DNA from: Cellulomonas xiejunii
Lineage (GTDB): Bacteria > Actinomycetota > Actinomycetes > Actinomycetales > Cellulomonadaceae
DNA: 64,000 nucleotides
Assembly: GCF_024508315.1 (NCBI RefSeq)
Contig: NZ_CP101987.1
Coordinates: 2,604,001-2,668,000 of the forward strand
Direction: 5' to 3'
The notes under the pieces are model-generated. The model was not told the DNA's origin. It was given only the letters and a program-made list of their open reading frames with translations, and ran no database searches. Made by a program: the position numbers and the translations under genes. Positions 35,161 to 44,311 of this stretch are shown piece after piece (the stretch's first letter is position 1; the number at the start of each line of letters is the position of its first letter).

Positions 35161-36956
35161 CGCGAGAGCTCCTTCTCATTGGTCGACAGGTGCCGCAGCA
35201 CACGGGAAGCCATCTCCGCCGGGAGTTCCGGCGACATCAGGTGCAGGGGGTTGGACTCCATACTGCCCGAGGCGGTCACCCGTGAGGTGATCTTCGGGAA
35301 GTACGTCTGCTCCGGGTCGATCGGCACCACGAAGGCGGCCGGCCCGGGAGCGTCGAACAGCTCGTCGAAGCCGGGCGTGCCCACACCCGAGGCGTCCAGC
35401 TCCAGCAGGGGGATGCCGTAGGAGCGGAACAGCAGGTCCCAGTCGGGGAACCCCAGGCCGGTGCGGGTGTCGCAGCCGAGGTACGCGCCACCGAAGTAGC
35501 CCTTCTGCGTCATCCGGATCGACGCGTAGCCCTCGTTGCTGAACAGGAAGATCTTGACCGGCAGGTCCCGCACGGCCACCGTGGCCAGCTCCTGGCTGTT
35601 CTGCATGAAACCGCCGTCCCCCTCGAGGAGGACGGTGCGACGGCCACCGGCGGCGATGGCCGCCCCGATCGCACCCGACAGCCCGTATCCCATGCTCGCC
35701 AGTCCGTGGTCCGAGATCATCGTCTGGCCGGACTTCTGCTCGAACGCCTGGAGCGTCACGGTGAACGCACCGCCGCTGCTGCACGGGATCACGACGTCGT
35801 CCGACGCGCAACGGGCCGCCAGCCCCTGGACGAACCGGTAGGGGTCGGCGTACCCGGGGGCCGTGACGTTCGACTCCTCCGCGATGGGGAGCAGCGCCCG
35901 CACCTCGCGGCATTCCTCGAGCCAGGGCGTCCAGGCGGGCAGGTCCGCGGCCAGGACGTGCTCGAGGGCCTCGTCGGCGTCGGCGTGCCAGGGGATGTCG
36001 ACGCGCGGGTGCCCCTTCTTCAGCTCGGCGACGTCGATGTCGACCTGGGCGACGACGGCGAGGGGGGCGAACTGCTGCCAGTTGAACCCGGTCTGCTGGA
36101 GCCCGAGGCGGGTGCCCACGGCCAGGACGAGGTCCGCCTGCTGGAGCAGGACGTTCGCCGATCGCTGACCCCACGTGTTGGGCCGACCCGCGTACACCCG
36201 GTCGTCCGCGCCGAGGCGGTCGGCACCGTTCCACGTCGTCATCACCGGGAGGTCGAGCTCGTGGAGACGCGGCAGCGCACGCCGGACGGCCTCGCGGCTG
36301 ACACCACCACCCAGCAGGAGCACGGGTCGCCGGCTGGCGCGCAGCGCGTCGACCACCGCGGCGACGTCGCCCTCCTGGACGGCGGGCGCGGCGGGAGTCG
36401 GCTCGACGACCGCGTCCTCGAGGTCGGCGGGCTCCACCGGGGCACCCTGCACGTCGAGGCACATCTCGATGAGGACCGGTCCCGGACGACCTGTGGACCC
36501 ACGGAGCACCAGGTCGGTGAAGTGGCTCCGCGCGACCGGCACGTCGAGACGCTCGGCAGCGACGCAGACCGGCGCCGCCATCGAGACGCCGTCGATCTCC
36601 TGGATGCCGCGCTGCCGCACGGCACCGCCCGCGATGTCGGTGGACTTGACCTGCCCCCCGATGACGAGGAGCTCGCGGCTCTCGAGATACGCACCCGCGA
36701 CGGCCGTCAGCAGGTTCGTCAGCCCGGGCCCGGCCGTGACGAGGGCGAACGCACGGTCAGGGCTGCCGTCGGCCCGCGCCTGCTCGTTGAAGTACTCGAC
36801 GGCGATACCGGCGGCGACCTCGTGCACCACCGGGACGCACGTCATCACCTGCCGCGCACCATCGAGCAGGTGCATCGAGTTGCCGCCGGCAACGAAGAAG
36901 CAGTGGGTGTACCCCAGCTCGCGGAGCCAGGTCATGGTGAGGTCGGAGTACTTCAT
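35157..36956 (-). CDS. Thiamine-diphosphate-dependent enzyme, acetolactate-synthase fold
   Basis: A 599-residue, three-domain ThDP enzyme. The Pyr domain has the activating glutamate in VVHEVAAG (Glu46). The central domain spans about 195-330. The PP domain has EGDGGFMQN (about 444) followed some 26 residues later by FSNEGY, the Mg/ThDP motif. The family includes acetolactate synthase, IolD-type hydrolases and YerE. YerE adds a two-carbon unit from pyruvate to a CDP-3,6-dideoxy-4-ketohexose to make yersiniose. Because this operon starts with a cytidylyltransferase, and rfbG/rfbH are nearby, a YerE-like chain-branching role is a reasonable hypothesis; no direct evidence of substrate. ATG overlaps the cyclase stop. 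Confidence 0.85.
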   Translation of the reverse strand: MKYSDLTMTWLRELGYTHCFFVAGGNSMHLLDGARQVMTCVPVVHEVAAGIAVEYFNEQARADGSPDRAFALVTAGPGLTNLLTAVAGAYLESRELLVIGGQVKSTDIAGGAVRQRGIQEIDGVSMAAPVCVAAERLDVPVARSHFTDLVLRGSTGRPGPVLIEMCLDVQGAPVEPADLEDAVVEPTPAAPAVQEGDVAAVVDALRASRRPVLLLGGGVSREAVRRALPRLHELDLPVMTTWNGADRLGADDRVYAGRPNTWGQRSANVLLQQADLVLAVGTRLGLQQTGFNWQQFAPLAVVAQVDIDVAELKKGHPRVDIPWHADADEALEHVLAADLPAWTPWLEECREVRALLPIAEESNVTAPGYADPYRFVQGLAARCASDDVVIPCSSGGAFTVTLQAFEQKSGQTMISDHGLASMGYGLSGAIGAAIAAGGRRTVLLEGDGGFMQNSQELATVAVRDLPVKIFLFSNEGYASIRMTQKGYFGGAYLGCDTRTGLGFPDWDLLFRSYGIPLLELDASGVGTPGFDELFDAPGPAAFVVPIDPEQTYFPKITSRVTASGSMESNPLHLMSPELPAEMASRVLRHLSTNEKELSR

Positions 36957-38014
36957 TGCCGTCCCGTCAGGGTCGCGAGAATGTCGGTGGTGAGGTCGCG
37001 GATCACGCGCCAGTCGTCTGGACCGTTGCCGACCGACACCTCGGCCACCCCTCCCCCGGGTGCGGGGAGGATGAGCCGGAAATGGTGCTCGTCGTGCTTC
37101 TTGTCGGCGCGGAACGCCTTCTCGTACCGCTCGTGGTCGAAGTCCGCCAGGCCCTCCGCCACACCGCCGGCCGAGGCCAGCAGCGAACGGCAGTGCGCGA
37201 CCAGCCGGTCGACCTCGGGCCCGCGCGCCGCTTGCGGATGAGCGGCGGCGCACAGGACCCCGATGCTGACGGCGAGGCCGTGGGGGACCCGGTGCGCGAC
37301 CGCGGACTCGAGCGCGTGCCCGAACGTGTGGCCGAAGTTGAGCAGGCGCCGTTCCTTGCGGTCGTACTCGTCGACCTCGATGAACCACTTCTTGCACCGC
37401 AGCACGTGGTCGATGAGCTCGAGCGGCTCAGCGCCGAAGCTCTCGTACGTCTCCAGGTACCGGTCGAATGCCTCCGGCCCCCGGCAGAACGCGATCTTCA
37501 CGGCTTCCGAGAAGCCGCACCCGAGGGCTGCAGGGCCGAGCGAGGGCAGGAAGCGGGGGTCCACGGCGACCGCCGTCGGGGGGTAGATCCCTCCGACCAG
37601 GTTCTTGACGTCGCCGACGTTGATCGAGCTCTTGCCCCCGATGCACGAGTCCGCCATCGCCATGAGCGTGGTGGGGACGTACGTCCAGTCGATGCCACGC
37701 ATGTACACCTGGGCGACGAACGTCGCGACGTCCTGGACGACGCCTCCCCCGACGGCCACGAGGTGCCCGCTGCGACGGACACCGCTCTCCCGCAGCGCGA
37801 GGATCACGCGCTCGCACCCGGCGAGGGTCTTGGCGGACTCGGAGGCCTCGATCTCGACGACCGGCACCGCGAGCGGAGGAAGCTGGTCCACGAGTGCCGC
37901 GTCGACCAGCACGACCGACGCGGATGCGAGAGCCGCGTCCAGCTCGTCCCGACCGATCCGCACCTCGTACGAACCACCAGAGGTCGAGACGACGAAGTCA
38001 GAGAACGCGACCAA
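36953..38014 (-). CDS. 3-Dehydroquinate synthase-like sugar cyclase
   Basis: A protein of about 353 residues of the dehydroquinate synthase superfamily, NAD- and metal-dependent. Motifs: VAVGGGVVQDVATFVA (about 83-98), VPTTLMAMADSCIGGKSSIN, KNLVGGIYPP, and metal-binding FGHTFGHALE (about 223-232). Relatives include DHQS, amino-DHQS and the sedoheptulose-phosphate cyclases. The unusual MADSC stretch and the location in a glycan operon argue against housekeeping aromatic synthesis. It may make a carbocyclic unit. The start is uncertain: I take TTG 38014, preceded by GGGG and overlapping the SDR by 17 bp; no ATG or GTG lies near. Confidence 0.82.
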   Translation of the reverse strand: MVAFSDFVVSTSGGSYEVRIGRDELDAALASASVVLVDAALVDQLPPLAVPVVEIEASESAKTLAGCERVILALRESGVRRSGHLVAVGGGVVQDVATFVAQVYMRGIDWTYVPTTLMAMADSCIGGKSSINVGDVKNLVGGIYPPTAVAVDPRFLPSLGPAALGCGFSEAVKIAFCRGPEAFDRYLETYESFGAEPLELIDHVLRCKKWFIEVDEYDRKERRLLNFGHTFGHALESAVAHRVPHGLAVSIGVLCAAAHPQAARGPEVDRLVAHCRSLLASAGGVAEGLADFDHERYEKAFRADKKHDEHHFRLILPAPGGGVAEVSVGNGPDDWRVIRDLTTDILATLTGRQ

Positions 38015-38681
38015 CGGAGAACCCCAAATCAACGGTGACGGACTGCCCGGACATGCCCGAGCTCGCGGCTGAGAGCAGGAAGCAGACGGCACCGGCGACG
38101 TCGCGAGGCGCGACCATGCGTCCCGCTCCCGTCGCGCGCTCGACGCTCGCCACTTGTTCAGTGGAGAGCATCTCACGCGACATCGGGGTGTCGACAACCC
38201 CTGGCAGCACACCGTTGACCCGGATCCGGCGGGGAGCCAGGTCCAGCGCCGCGGCACGCACGAGCCCGCCCACGGCGGCCTTCGTCACGGTGTACGAGAA
38301 CTTGCCGGGCCGTGCGAGCTGCTCCCAGATCGAGCTGACGACCACGACGCCTGCGCCCTCCGCCAGCGTGCCCGTGGTGACGAGCGCGCGCAGCTGCGAG
38401 GCGACCGAGACGACGTTGACGTCCAGCAACCGCGCCAGGTCCGCGTCGTCGAAGCTGTCGACGGAGTCGTTGACGTTGACTCCCTGCGCCCACACGACCG
38501 CGTCCAGCCGGGGCAGGTCGGCGGGGAGCGCGTCGCCGTCGATGACGACCGCACGCGGGTCGTCCGGACGCGCCGAGCGGGACGAGCGCAGGACGTGCCA
38601 GCCGCCGGCCACGAGCTCGTCGCTGATCGCGGAACCGAGTGCTCCGTACCCACCGACGACCAGGGCGGTGCCCGCCGTCAC
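37998..38681 (-). CDS. Short-chain dehydrogenase/reductase
   Basis: A 227-residue classical SDR with N-terminal GGYGALG, WAQGVN in place of the usual NAG, catalytic Ser in VVVSSIWE, YTVTK (Tyr-x3-Lys) and a closing VDLGFSV. It is expected to reduce a keto group or oxidise an alcohol on the sugar or cyclitol produced by the operon. Its GTG start overlaps the gtrA stop by 4 bp. Confidence 0.88.
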   Translation of the reverse strand: MTAGTALVVGGYGALGSAISDELVAGGWHVLRSSRSARPDDPRAVVIDGDALPADLPRLDAVVWAQGVNVNDSVDSFDDADLARLLDVNVVSVASQLRALVTTGTLAEGAGVVVVSSIWEQLARPGKFSYTVTKAAVGGLVRAAALDLAPRRIRVNGVLPGVVDTPMSREMLSTEQVASVERATGAGRMVAPRDVAGAVCFLLSAASSGMSGQSVTVDLGFSVGRVL

Positions 38682-39175
38682 TCGACTGCCGAGACGTCGC
38701 GGGCGCCCGGACGCCGGAAGGTGAAGAGGCGGTGCACGGTGAACGTGCAGACGGCGCTGAGTGCCATGAACAGGCCCTGAGCGACGAGCAGCGACAGTCC
38801 GACGACGTCGTGGAGCAGGGGCAGCACGACGAGGTTCGCGACGAGGACGACGACGTAGACGCCGGAGAACCGCCACAAGTCACCGAGGAACCGGTCGCGC
38901 ACCTTGAAGACGACGTACCGCTGCATGAGGAACGCCTCGAGCACGGCGAAGACGTGCGAGACGACCGTCACGAGCAGGTAGTGCCACACCTGCCCGAGCG
39001 TCGCCTGGAGCAGAGCGAAGAGGCCGAAGCCGAACAGGGTGTTGACACCACCGACGAGGACGAAGCGCACGAACTGCGGCGTGAGAAGCGGCCGGACGCG
39101 GTCGACGACACGACCCCGCGCGCCGGCCGCCGTCCGGTCCTGTGCTGGCTCCATCGCGAGGGGGGCCCCGGTCAC
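38678..39175 (-). CDS. GtrA family membrane protein
   Basis: A 165-residue protein with four hydrophobic helices (about 30-52, 58-80, 92-112, 120-140) and the GtrA opening FVRFVLVGGVNTLFGF. GtrA proteins are thought to flip undecaprenyl-phosphate-linked sugars to the outer membrane face, working with a GtrB-type GT2 such as the one directly upstream. GTG start within the GT2 stop. Confidence 0.9.
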   Translation of the reverse strand: MTGAPLAMEPAQDRTAAGARGRVVDRVRPLLTPQFVRFVLVGGVNTLFGFGLFALLQATLGQVWHYLLVTVVSHVFAVLEAFLMQRYVVFKVRDRFLGDLWRFSGVYVVVLVANLVVLPLLHDVVGLSLLVAQGLFMALSAVCTFTVHRLFTFRRPGARDVSAVE

Positions 39176-40149
39176 AGACCCACCTTGCGCCTCACCACGA
39201 AGTTGGGTCGTTGCTTGACCTCTTCGTAGATGAGGCCGACGTACTCGCTGAGGATGCCGATCATCGAGAACAGCACCCCGAACAGCAGGAGGATGAAGCC
39301 CACGAGCGTGCCGTAACCGGCGAACGGCACACCGGTCGCGACGAAGCGCACGGCGAAGACGACGAGCACGAGCAGCGACAGCGCGGAGACGGACAGGCCC
39401 GTGATCGTGATGAGGCGGAGCGGGACGTAGGAGTGGGCGAAGATGCCCTTGAAGGCCAGGTCCAGCACCTTGAGCGAGTGCGCCTTCGACTCGCCTCCGA
39501 ACCTCGGAGGACGCTCGTGCTCGATGCCGATCGAGTTGTAGCCGGCCCAGGCGAAGAGCCCCCGGATGAACCGGTTGCGCTCCTGCATCGTGTTGATGGT
39601 CTCGTACACACCGCGGTCCACGAGCCGGAAGTCGCTCGCGTTGCGCGGGATCGCGCCGGCCGTCAGCTTGCCCGCGACCCAGTAGAAGGCCTTGCTGTTG
39701 AACGTCCGCACCGGGCCGGTACCCTCGCGCCGGCTCACGACCATGTAGATGTTCTCGTACCCGTCCTCCCACTTGCGCAGGAAGGCCGGGATCAGCTCGG
39801 GAGGATCCTGGAGGTCGGCGGTCATGACCACCGCGGCGTCGCCCGTCGCGTGCGCCAGTCCGGCGGTCAGCCCGCCGTCCATGCGGAAGTTCCGCGCGAG
39901 CTGCAGGATCTTGAACCGCGGGTCGCTCTCACGGATCTTGCAGAGCTTCTCCCAGGTGTCGTCGGTCGAGCCGTTCTCGACGACGATGACCTCCCAGTCG
40001 TAGGTCGACTCGGAGTCCATCACCGCCGCCATGCGTGTGGCGAGCTCGTCGACGCAGTCGGACTCGTTGTAGGCCGGGATGACGACCGAGATGAGCTTGC
40101 GCCCGGTCGGCACGTCGTCGCGCGGCATGATCTCGCTGGACCCGGTCAC
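39172..40149 (-). CDS. GtrB-like GT2 glycosyltransferase with two membrane helices
   Basis: A 325-residue protein: GT2 domain with VVIPAYNESD, VVENGSTDDT and the metal-binding TADLQDPPE (about 108-116), then two C-terminal helices (about 236-258 and 268-292). It should load a sugar from a nucleotide donor onto undecaprenyl phosphate, and GtrA would then flip it. That GtrA/GtrB sit inside the new-sugar operon suggests the product is added outside the membrane as a side branch. GTG 40149 overlaps the rfbF stop; an ATG seven codons later is the alternative start. Confidence 0.9.
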   Translation of the reverse strand: MTGSSEIMPRDDVPTGRKLISVVIPAYNESDCVDELATRMAAVMDSESTYDWEVIVVENGSTDDTWEKLCKIRESDPRFKILQLARNFRMDGGLTAGLAHATGDAAVVMTADLQDPPELIPAFLRKWEDGYENIYMVVSRREGTGPVRTFNSKAFYWVAGKLTAGAIPRNASDFRLVDRGVYETINTMQERNRFIRGLFAWAGYNSIGIEHERPPRFGGESKAHSLKVLDLAFKGIFAHSYVPLRLITITGLSVSALSLLVLVVFAVRFVATGVPFAGYGTLVGFILLLFGVLFSMIGILSEYVGLIYEEVKQRPNFVVRRKVGL

Positions 40150-40925
40150 GCCCACACCTTCCACGGCGCCTCTCCGCCCTCCCACATCTCGTTCAGCAGC
40201 TGCGACTCGCGGTACGTGTCCATGGGCTGCCAGAACCCGTCGTGACGGTACGCAGCGAGCTCGCCCTCAGCAGCGAGGGCGGCCAGCGGCTCGTGCTCGA
40301 GCATCTTCTCGTCGCTGTCCCGCAGGTAGTCGAACACGTCCGGCTCGAACACGAAGAACCCCGCGCTCACCCAGTCCTCCATCTGCGGCTTCTCGCGGAA
40401 GCGCGTGACCAGCCCGTTCCCGTCGACGTCGACCAGCCCGAACCTCGACAGAGGGCGCACCGTCGTGATGGTCGCCTTGTGCCCGTGCCCCTCGTGGAAG
40501 GACTGCAAGGCACCGAGGTCGATGTCGGCGAGCCCGTCACCGTAGGTCACCATGAAGCGCTCGCCCTTGACGTAGGGCTCGATGCGCTCCACCCGCCCGG
40601 CGGTCAGGGTGCCCTGGCCGGTGTCGACGACGGTGACCACCCACTCCCGCTCGAGGTGGTCGTCGTGGAACTTCACGTCACCGGACCTGCCCAGGGTGAT
40701 GGTGAAGTCCGTGTTGTGAGCGGCGTAGTTGAGGAAGTACTCCTTGATCTGCTCACCCTTGTAGCCGGCGCAGATCACGAACTCGGTCACGTCGTGCGCC
40801 GCGAACACCTTCATGAGGTGCCAGAGCACCGGCTTGCCGCCGATCTCGACCATGGGCTTGGGACGGAACTCGGTCTCTTCGCGCATCCTCGTGCCGAGTC
40901 CGCCCGCCAGAAGCACAGCCTTCAT
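40146..40925 (-). CDS. rfbF: Glucose-1-phosphate cytidylyltransferase
   Basis: A 259-residue nucleotidyltransferase, the usual length. It has the signature LLAGGLGTRMREET followed by RPKPMVEIGGKPVLWH, then TYGDGLADID for the metal site and WVSAGFFVFE. It makes CDP-glucose from CTP and glucose-1-phosphate, the entry step for RfbG/RfbH at 25,005-27,364. First gene of a nine-gene operon with 4-bp overlaps at nearly every junction. The start is ATG 40925, with a GGAAGGTGG-type ribosome site upstream. Confidence 0.95.
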   Translation of the reverse strand: MKAVLLAGGLGTRMREETEFRPKPMVEIGGKPVLWHLMKVFAAHDVTEFVICAGYKGEQIKEYFLNYAAHNTDFTITLGRSGDVKFHDDHLEREWVVTVVDTGQGTLTAGRVERIEPYVKGERFMVTYGDGLADIDLGALQSFHEGHGHKATITTVRPLSRFGLVDVDGNGLVTRFREKPQMEDWVSAGFFVFEPDVFDYLRDSDEKMLEHEPLAALAAEGELAAYRHDGFWQPMDTYRESQLLNEMWEGGEAPWKVWA

Positions 40926-41002
40926 AGTCGTGTGATCCACCTTCCGACGGTGTGACGCGGGTACCGGTCCAGACCGTCGTGAGGATCCGGTTGAGCGCGC
41001 CA

Positions 41003-41008
41003 AGTATA
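41003..41008 (-). promoter_or_regulatory. -10 box TATACT for the nine-gene cytidylyltransferase operon
   Basis: TATACT on the minus strand, a near-consensus -10 element, in the 163-bp gap upstream of rfbF. The leader would be about 70 nt. No convincing -35. Confidence 0.55.
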
Positions 41009-41088
41009 GGCAGAGCTGTGGGCGCCGAGGACGTCGATTGCGCCTGCGCGCGAACGTCGACGGCCCCGTCGTCCGGACCGATCGACCG

Positions 41089-43023
41089 CTAGAACAGACG
41101 CACGGACCGCGCGAGGTACTCGTCGCTGCCGATGATCATCCCCCGCAACGCGTCCTCCCCGTTCGCCTGCCAGTAGGGGCCCCAGGTCGCCAGCCCTGTC
41201 GGGTCCGCCCTGCGGTCGAGGTACACGTCGAAGGCCTCGTGGACCCGGAGGTTGGCACTCTCCAGGGAGCGCCAGATGCCGGCGTTCACGATGCCGCGTC
41301 CCCCGCGGGCGATCTCACGCACCCAGTGGTCGATCTCGGACTGCGCCGCGTCGCGCCGCAGGATGTCGCGGTAGAGCTGCGCGACGAAGGCACGGTCGTT
41401 CCCGCCCGAACGCTGGTAGTACTCCTGGCTCGAGACCAGCCAGCCGCGCAGGTCCTCGATCTTGACCCGTCCGGACATCACGCGGGTGGTCCAGTCCTCC
41501 AGGCCGGGGCCGTCCGGCTCGCGGCGCAGGATCTCGCGGTAGGCGGCCGCGACGCGTGCCGAGGCGTACTCCCGGCTCCGGGCGATGTTGTCACCAAGGG
41601 TGGACGCGGGGGCGCCCGACAGGAGCAGACCGGTCCAGGTCGCCAGGCCGGTGGGGTCGACACCGCGCCCGAGCATGTCGGCGTACAGCGCCTTGACCAA
41701 CGGCTCGGAGTAGGCGATCTTCTGCGCCCTCGACCGGATGGCGGGGAGCGCCGCGTAGCCGGCGTTGCCGGGGCACGCGGTGTACGCCGTGTCCCGGTGC
41801 CCGAAGACCACCGGCAGGTTCACCGTGGTGCCGGCGGCGAAGCGCGAGTTCTCGCCGCCGAGCGTGCGGTAGGGGACGGTGCCGGCGGGGTTCTTGCCGT
41901 AGGCCCCGAGGCGGTACCCGATGATCCGCGAGACGGACTCCTGGGTCGCCGCGGACGGTGCGGTCGCCCCGTACTCGCCGAGCATGGACACCCCGACCGT
42001 CCCGGTGTTGAAGCCGCCCGCGTGCACACCGATGACCGGCTGGGTCAGGCTGCCGGCACGCCCCTCGTAGATGTTTCCCCACTTGTCGACGATGAAGTTG
42101 TAGCCGAGGTCGCACCAGCCCCGGGCGTCCATGTGGTAGGCCTGGTCGTTCCGGATCTGCTGCATCGCCTGCGCTGCCGACGCGTACGAGTTGCTGCCGG
42201 CGGTGTGGTGGACGGCAGCGGCGACCAGCCCGCCGGCCGCGAGGTCGAGCGCGCACTGCTGCGGCCGGGCACCCCACTCAGCGCGGGAGATGACACGTGG
42301 CGCGGCGGCGGCCGCTGCGCGCACCGCGGCGGGCTGACCGAGGACGGCCGCGTTCACCACACGGGCTCCGGAGCGGTCGGACCTCGTGCCCGACGACGTC
42401 GTCAGGCTCGCGGTGCCGACGTCGGCACCGCCGTACGCCGACGGGACCGTGACGCCGTCGGCCGGCACCTCGGACCCGACGAGCGTCAGCCGCAGGTCGT
42501 CCGGACCTCCTGCCGTGGTCGCGACGAAGGAGAGCTGGACCGCCTCCGCGTCACCGATCCACAGCGAGTCGGTGCCCGCGCGCAGCGCGTGCTGGGCGTC
42601 GACGCCGCCGGCGTCGGGGTGCACGTCGGAGACCTCCAGGTCCTGCCACGCCGTCCACGTGCCGTCGGTCATGGCGCGCACCTTCGGCGCCAGGCCGGCG
42701 GCGTCGGTCTCGTCGGGCCAGGTGACGCCGATGGTCTGCACGGCCGAGGTGTCCACGGGCGGCGTCTGCACCCGGCCGTCGACCGGGGCGTCGGCGACCA
42801 CGGGTTCGGTGGCAGGGTCGACGACGTCCTGCGACTCGGCTGCGTCCGCCTCCGCGGCGGGGACGACGCGGAGGTCGACCTCCTCGACGACGACGTCCCC
42901 CGTGACCTCGCCGGGCACCACGACGGAGGTGGCCGACGGAGTGGGGTCCGGGAGCGCGACGGTGCCGAACAGGGGGGCAGCGAGCGAGAGGGCGAGGGAG
43001 CTGACGATGAGACTCTGAGGCAT
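41089..43023 (-). CDS. Secreted PGRP-type N-acetylmuramoyl-L-alanine amidase with DUF4214-like repeats
   Basis: A 644-residue exported protein. A signal peptide (1 to about 23) and an acidic Ala/Val-rich linker lead to a peptidoglycan-recognition/amidase_2 domain (about 245-425). Visible zinc-site residues are in AAVHHTAG (about 272) and FGHRD plus ACPGN (about 405-415), and YEGRAG is present. About four DUF4214-like repeats fill 438-644 (for example LGRGVDPTGLATW and LDRRADPTGLATW). It cleaves the stem peptide from muramic acid in the wall. The tail is shared in type with the SpoIID protein at 20,483. ATG follows an AGGAC ribosome site. Confidence 0.9.
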   Translation of the reverse strand: MPQSLIVSSLALSLAAPLFGTVALPDPTPSATSVVVPGEVTGDVVVEEVDLRVVPAAEADAAESQDVVDPATEPVVADAPVDGRVQTPPVDTSAVQTIGVTWPDETDAAGLAPKVRAMTDGTWTAWQDLEVSDVHPDAGGVDAQHALRAGTDSLWIGDAEAVQLSFVATTAGGPDDLRLTLVGSEVPADGVTVPSAYGGADVGTASLTTSSGTRSDRSGARVVNAAVLGQPAAVRAAAAAAPRVISRAEWGARPQQCALDLAAGGLVAAAVHHTAGSNSYASAAQAMQQIRNDQAYHMDARGWCDLGYNFIVDKWGNIYEGRAGSLTQPVIGVHAGGFNTGTVGVSMLGEYGATAPSAATQESVSRIIGYRLGAYGKNPAGTVPYRTLGGENSRFAAGTTVNLPVVFGHRDTAYTACPGNAGYAALPAIRSRAQKIAYSEPLVKALYADMLGRGVDPTGLATWTGLLLSGAPASTLGDNIARSREYASARVAAAYREILRREPDGPGLEDWTTRVMSGRVKIEDLRGWLVSSQEYYQRSGGNDRAFVAQLYRDILRRDAAQSEIDHWVREIARGGRGIVNAGIWRSLESANLRVHEAFDVYLDRRADPTGLATWGPYWQANGEDALRGMIIGSDEYLARSVRLF

Positions 43024-43094
43024 GGGATGTCCTGGGCCGATACGGCTGGGGCACACGCGGCCGGAGAGACCACGAGTCACGACGTGTTCGATCC

Positions 43095-43123
43095 AGAGTC
43101 GACGCCAACACGAACGGGGTCAA
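43095..43123 (-). promoter_or_regulatory. Promoter for the secreted amidase gene
   Basis: TTGACC (43123-43118), a 17-bp spacer, then GACTCT (43100-43095) on the minus strand, about 70 nt before the ATG. Good -35, weaker -10. Confidence 0.4.
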
Positions 43124-43170
43124 GGACCGCCACGCCCCGTGCCCGATTTGTCGGCCGCGCGGCGCGAGAG

Positions 43171-44225
<1,055 letters not shown>

Positions 44226-44299
44226 CCGGGCCACACACCTCCACGATTCCTCTACGCATCCCGTGCCGGGCACCCCCCGGCGGGAAGGGCTGCGCCGCC

Positions 44300-44305
44300 T
44301 ACGAT
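44300..44305 (+). promoter_or_regulatory. -10 box TACGAT, leaderless start of an LCP gene
   Basis: TACGAT, then CAGTCC (6 nt), then GTG at 44,312. No ribosome site precedes this start, in line with a leaderless mRNA. Confidence 0.6.
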
Positions 44306-44311
44306 CAGTCC

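Noticed and set aside
33404..35203. The epimerase read as a 599-residue protein with a long N-terminal extension.
   Set aside because: The extension lies over the HpcH-like gene in another frame and has no domain; GTG 34366 overlaps the preceding stop like its neighbours.
35157..36956. The ThDP enzyme as housekeeping acetolactate synthase (ilvB).
   Set aside because: No ilvN or ilvC follows, and it is embedded by 4-bp overlaps in a nucleotide-sugar operon.
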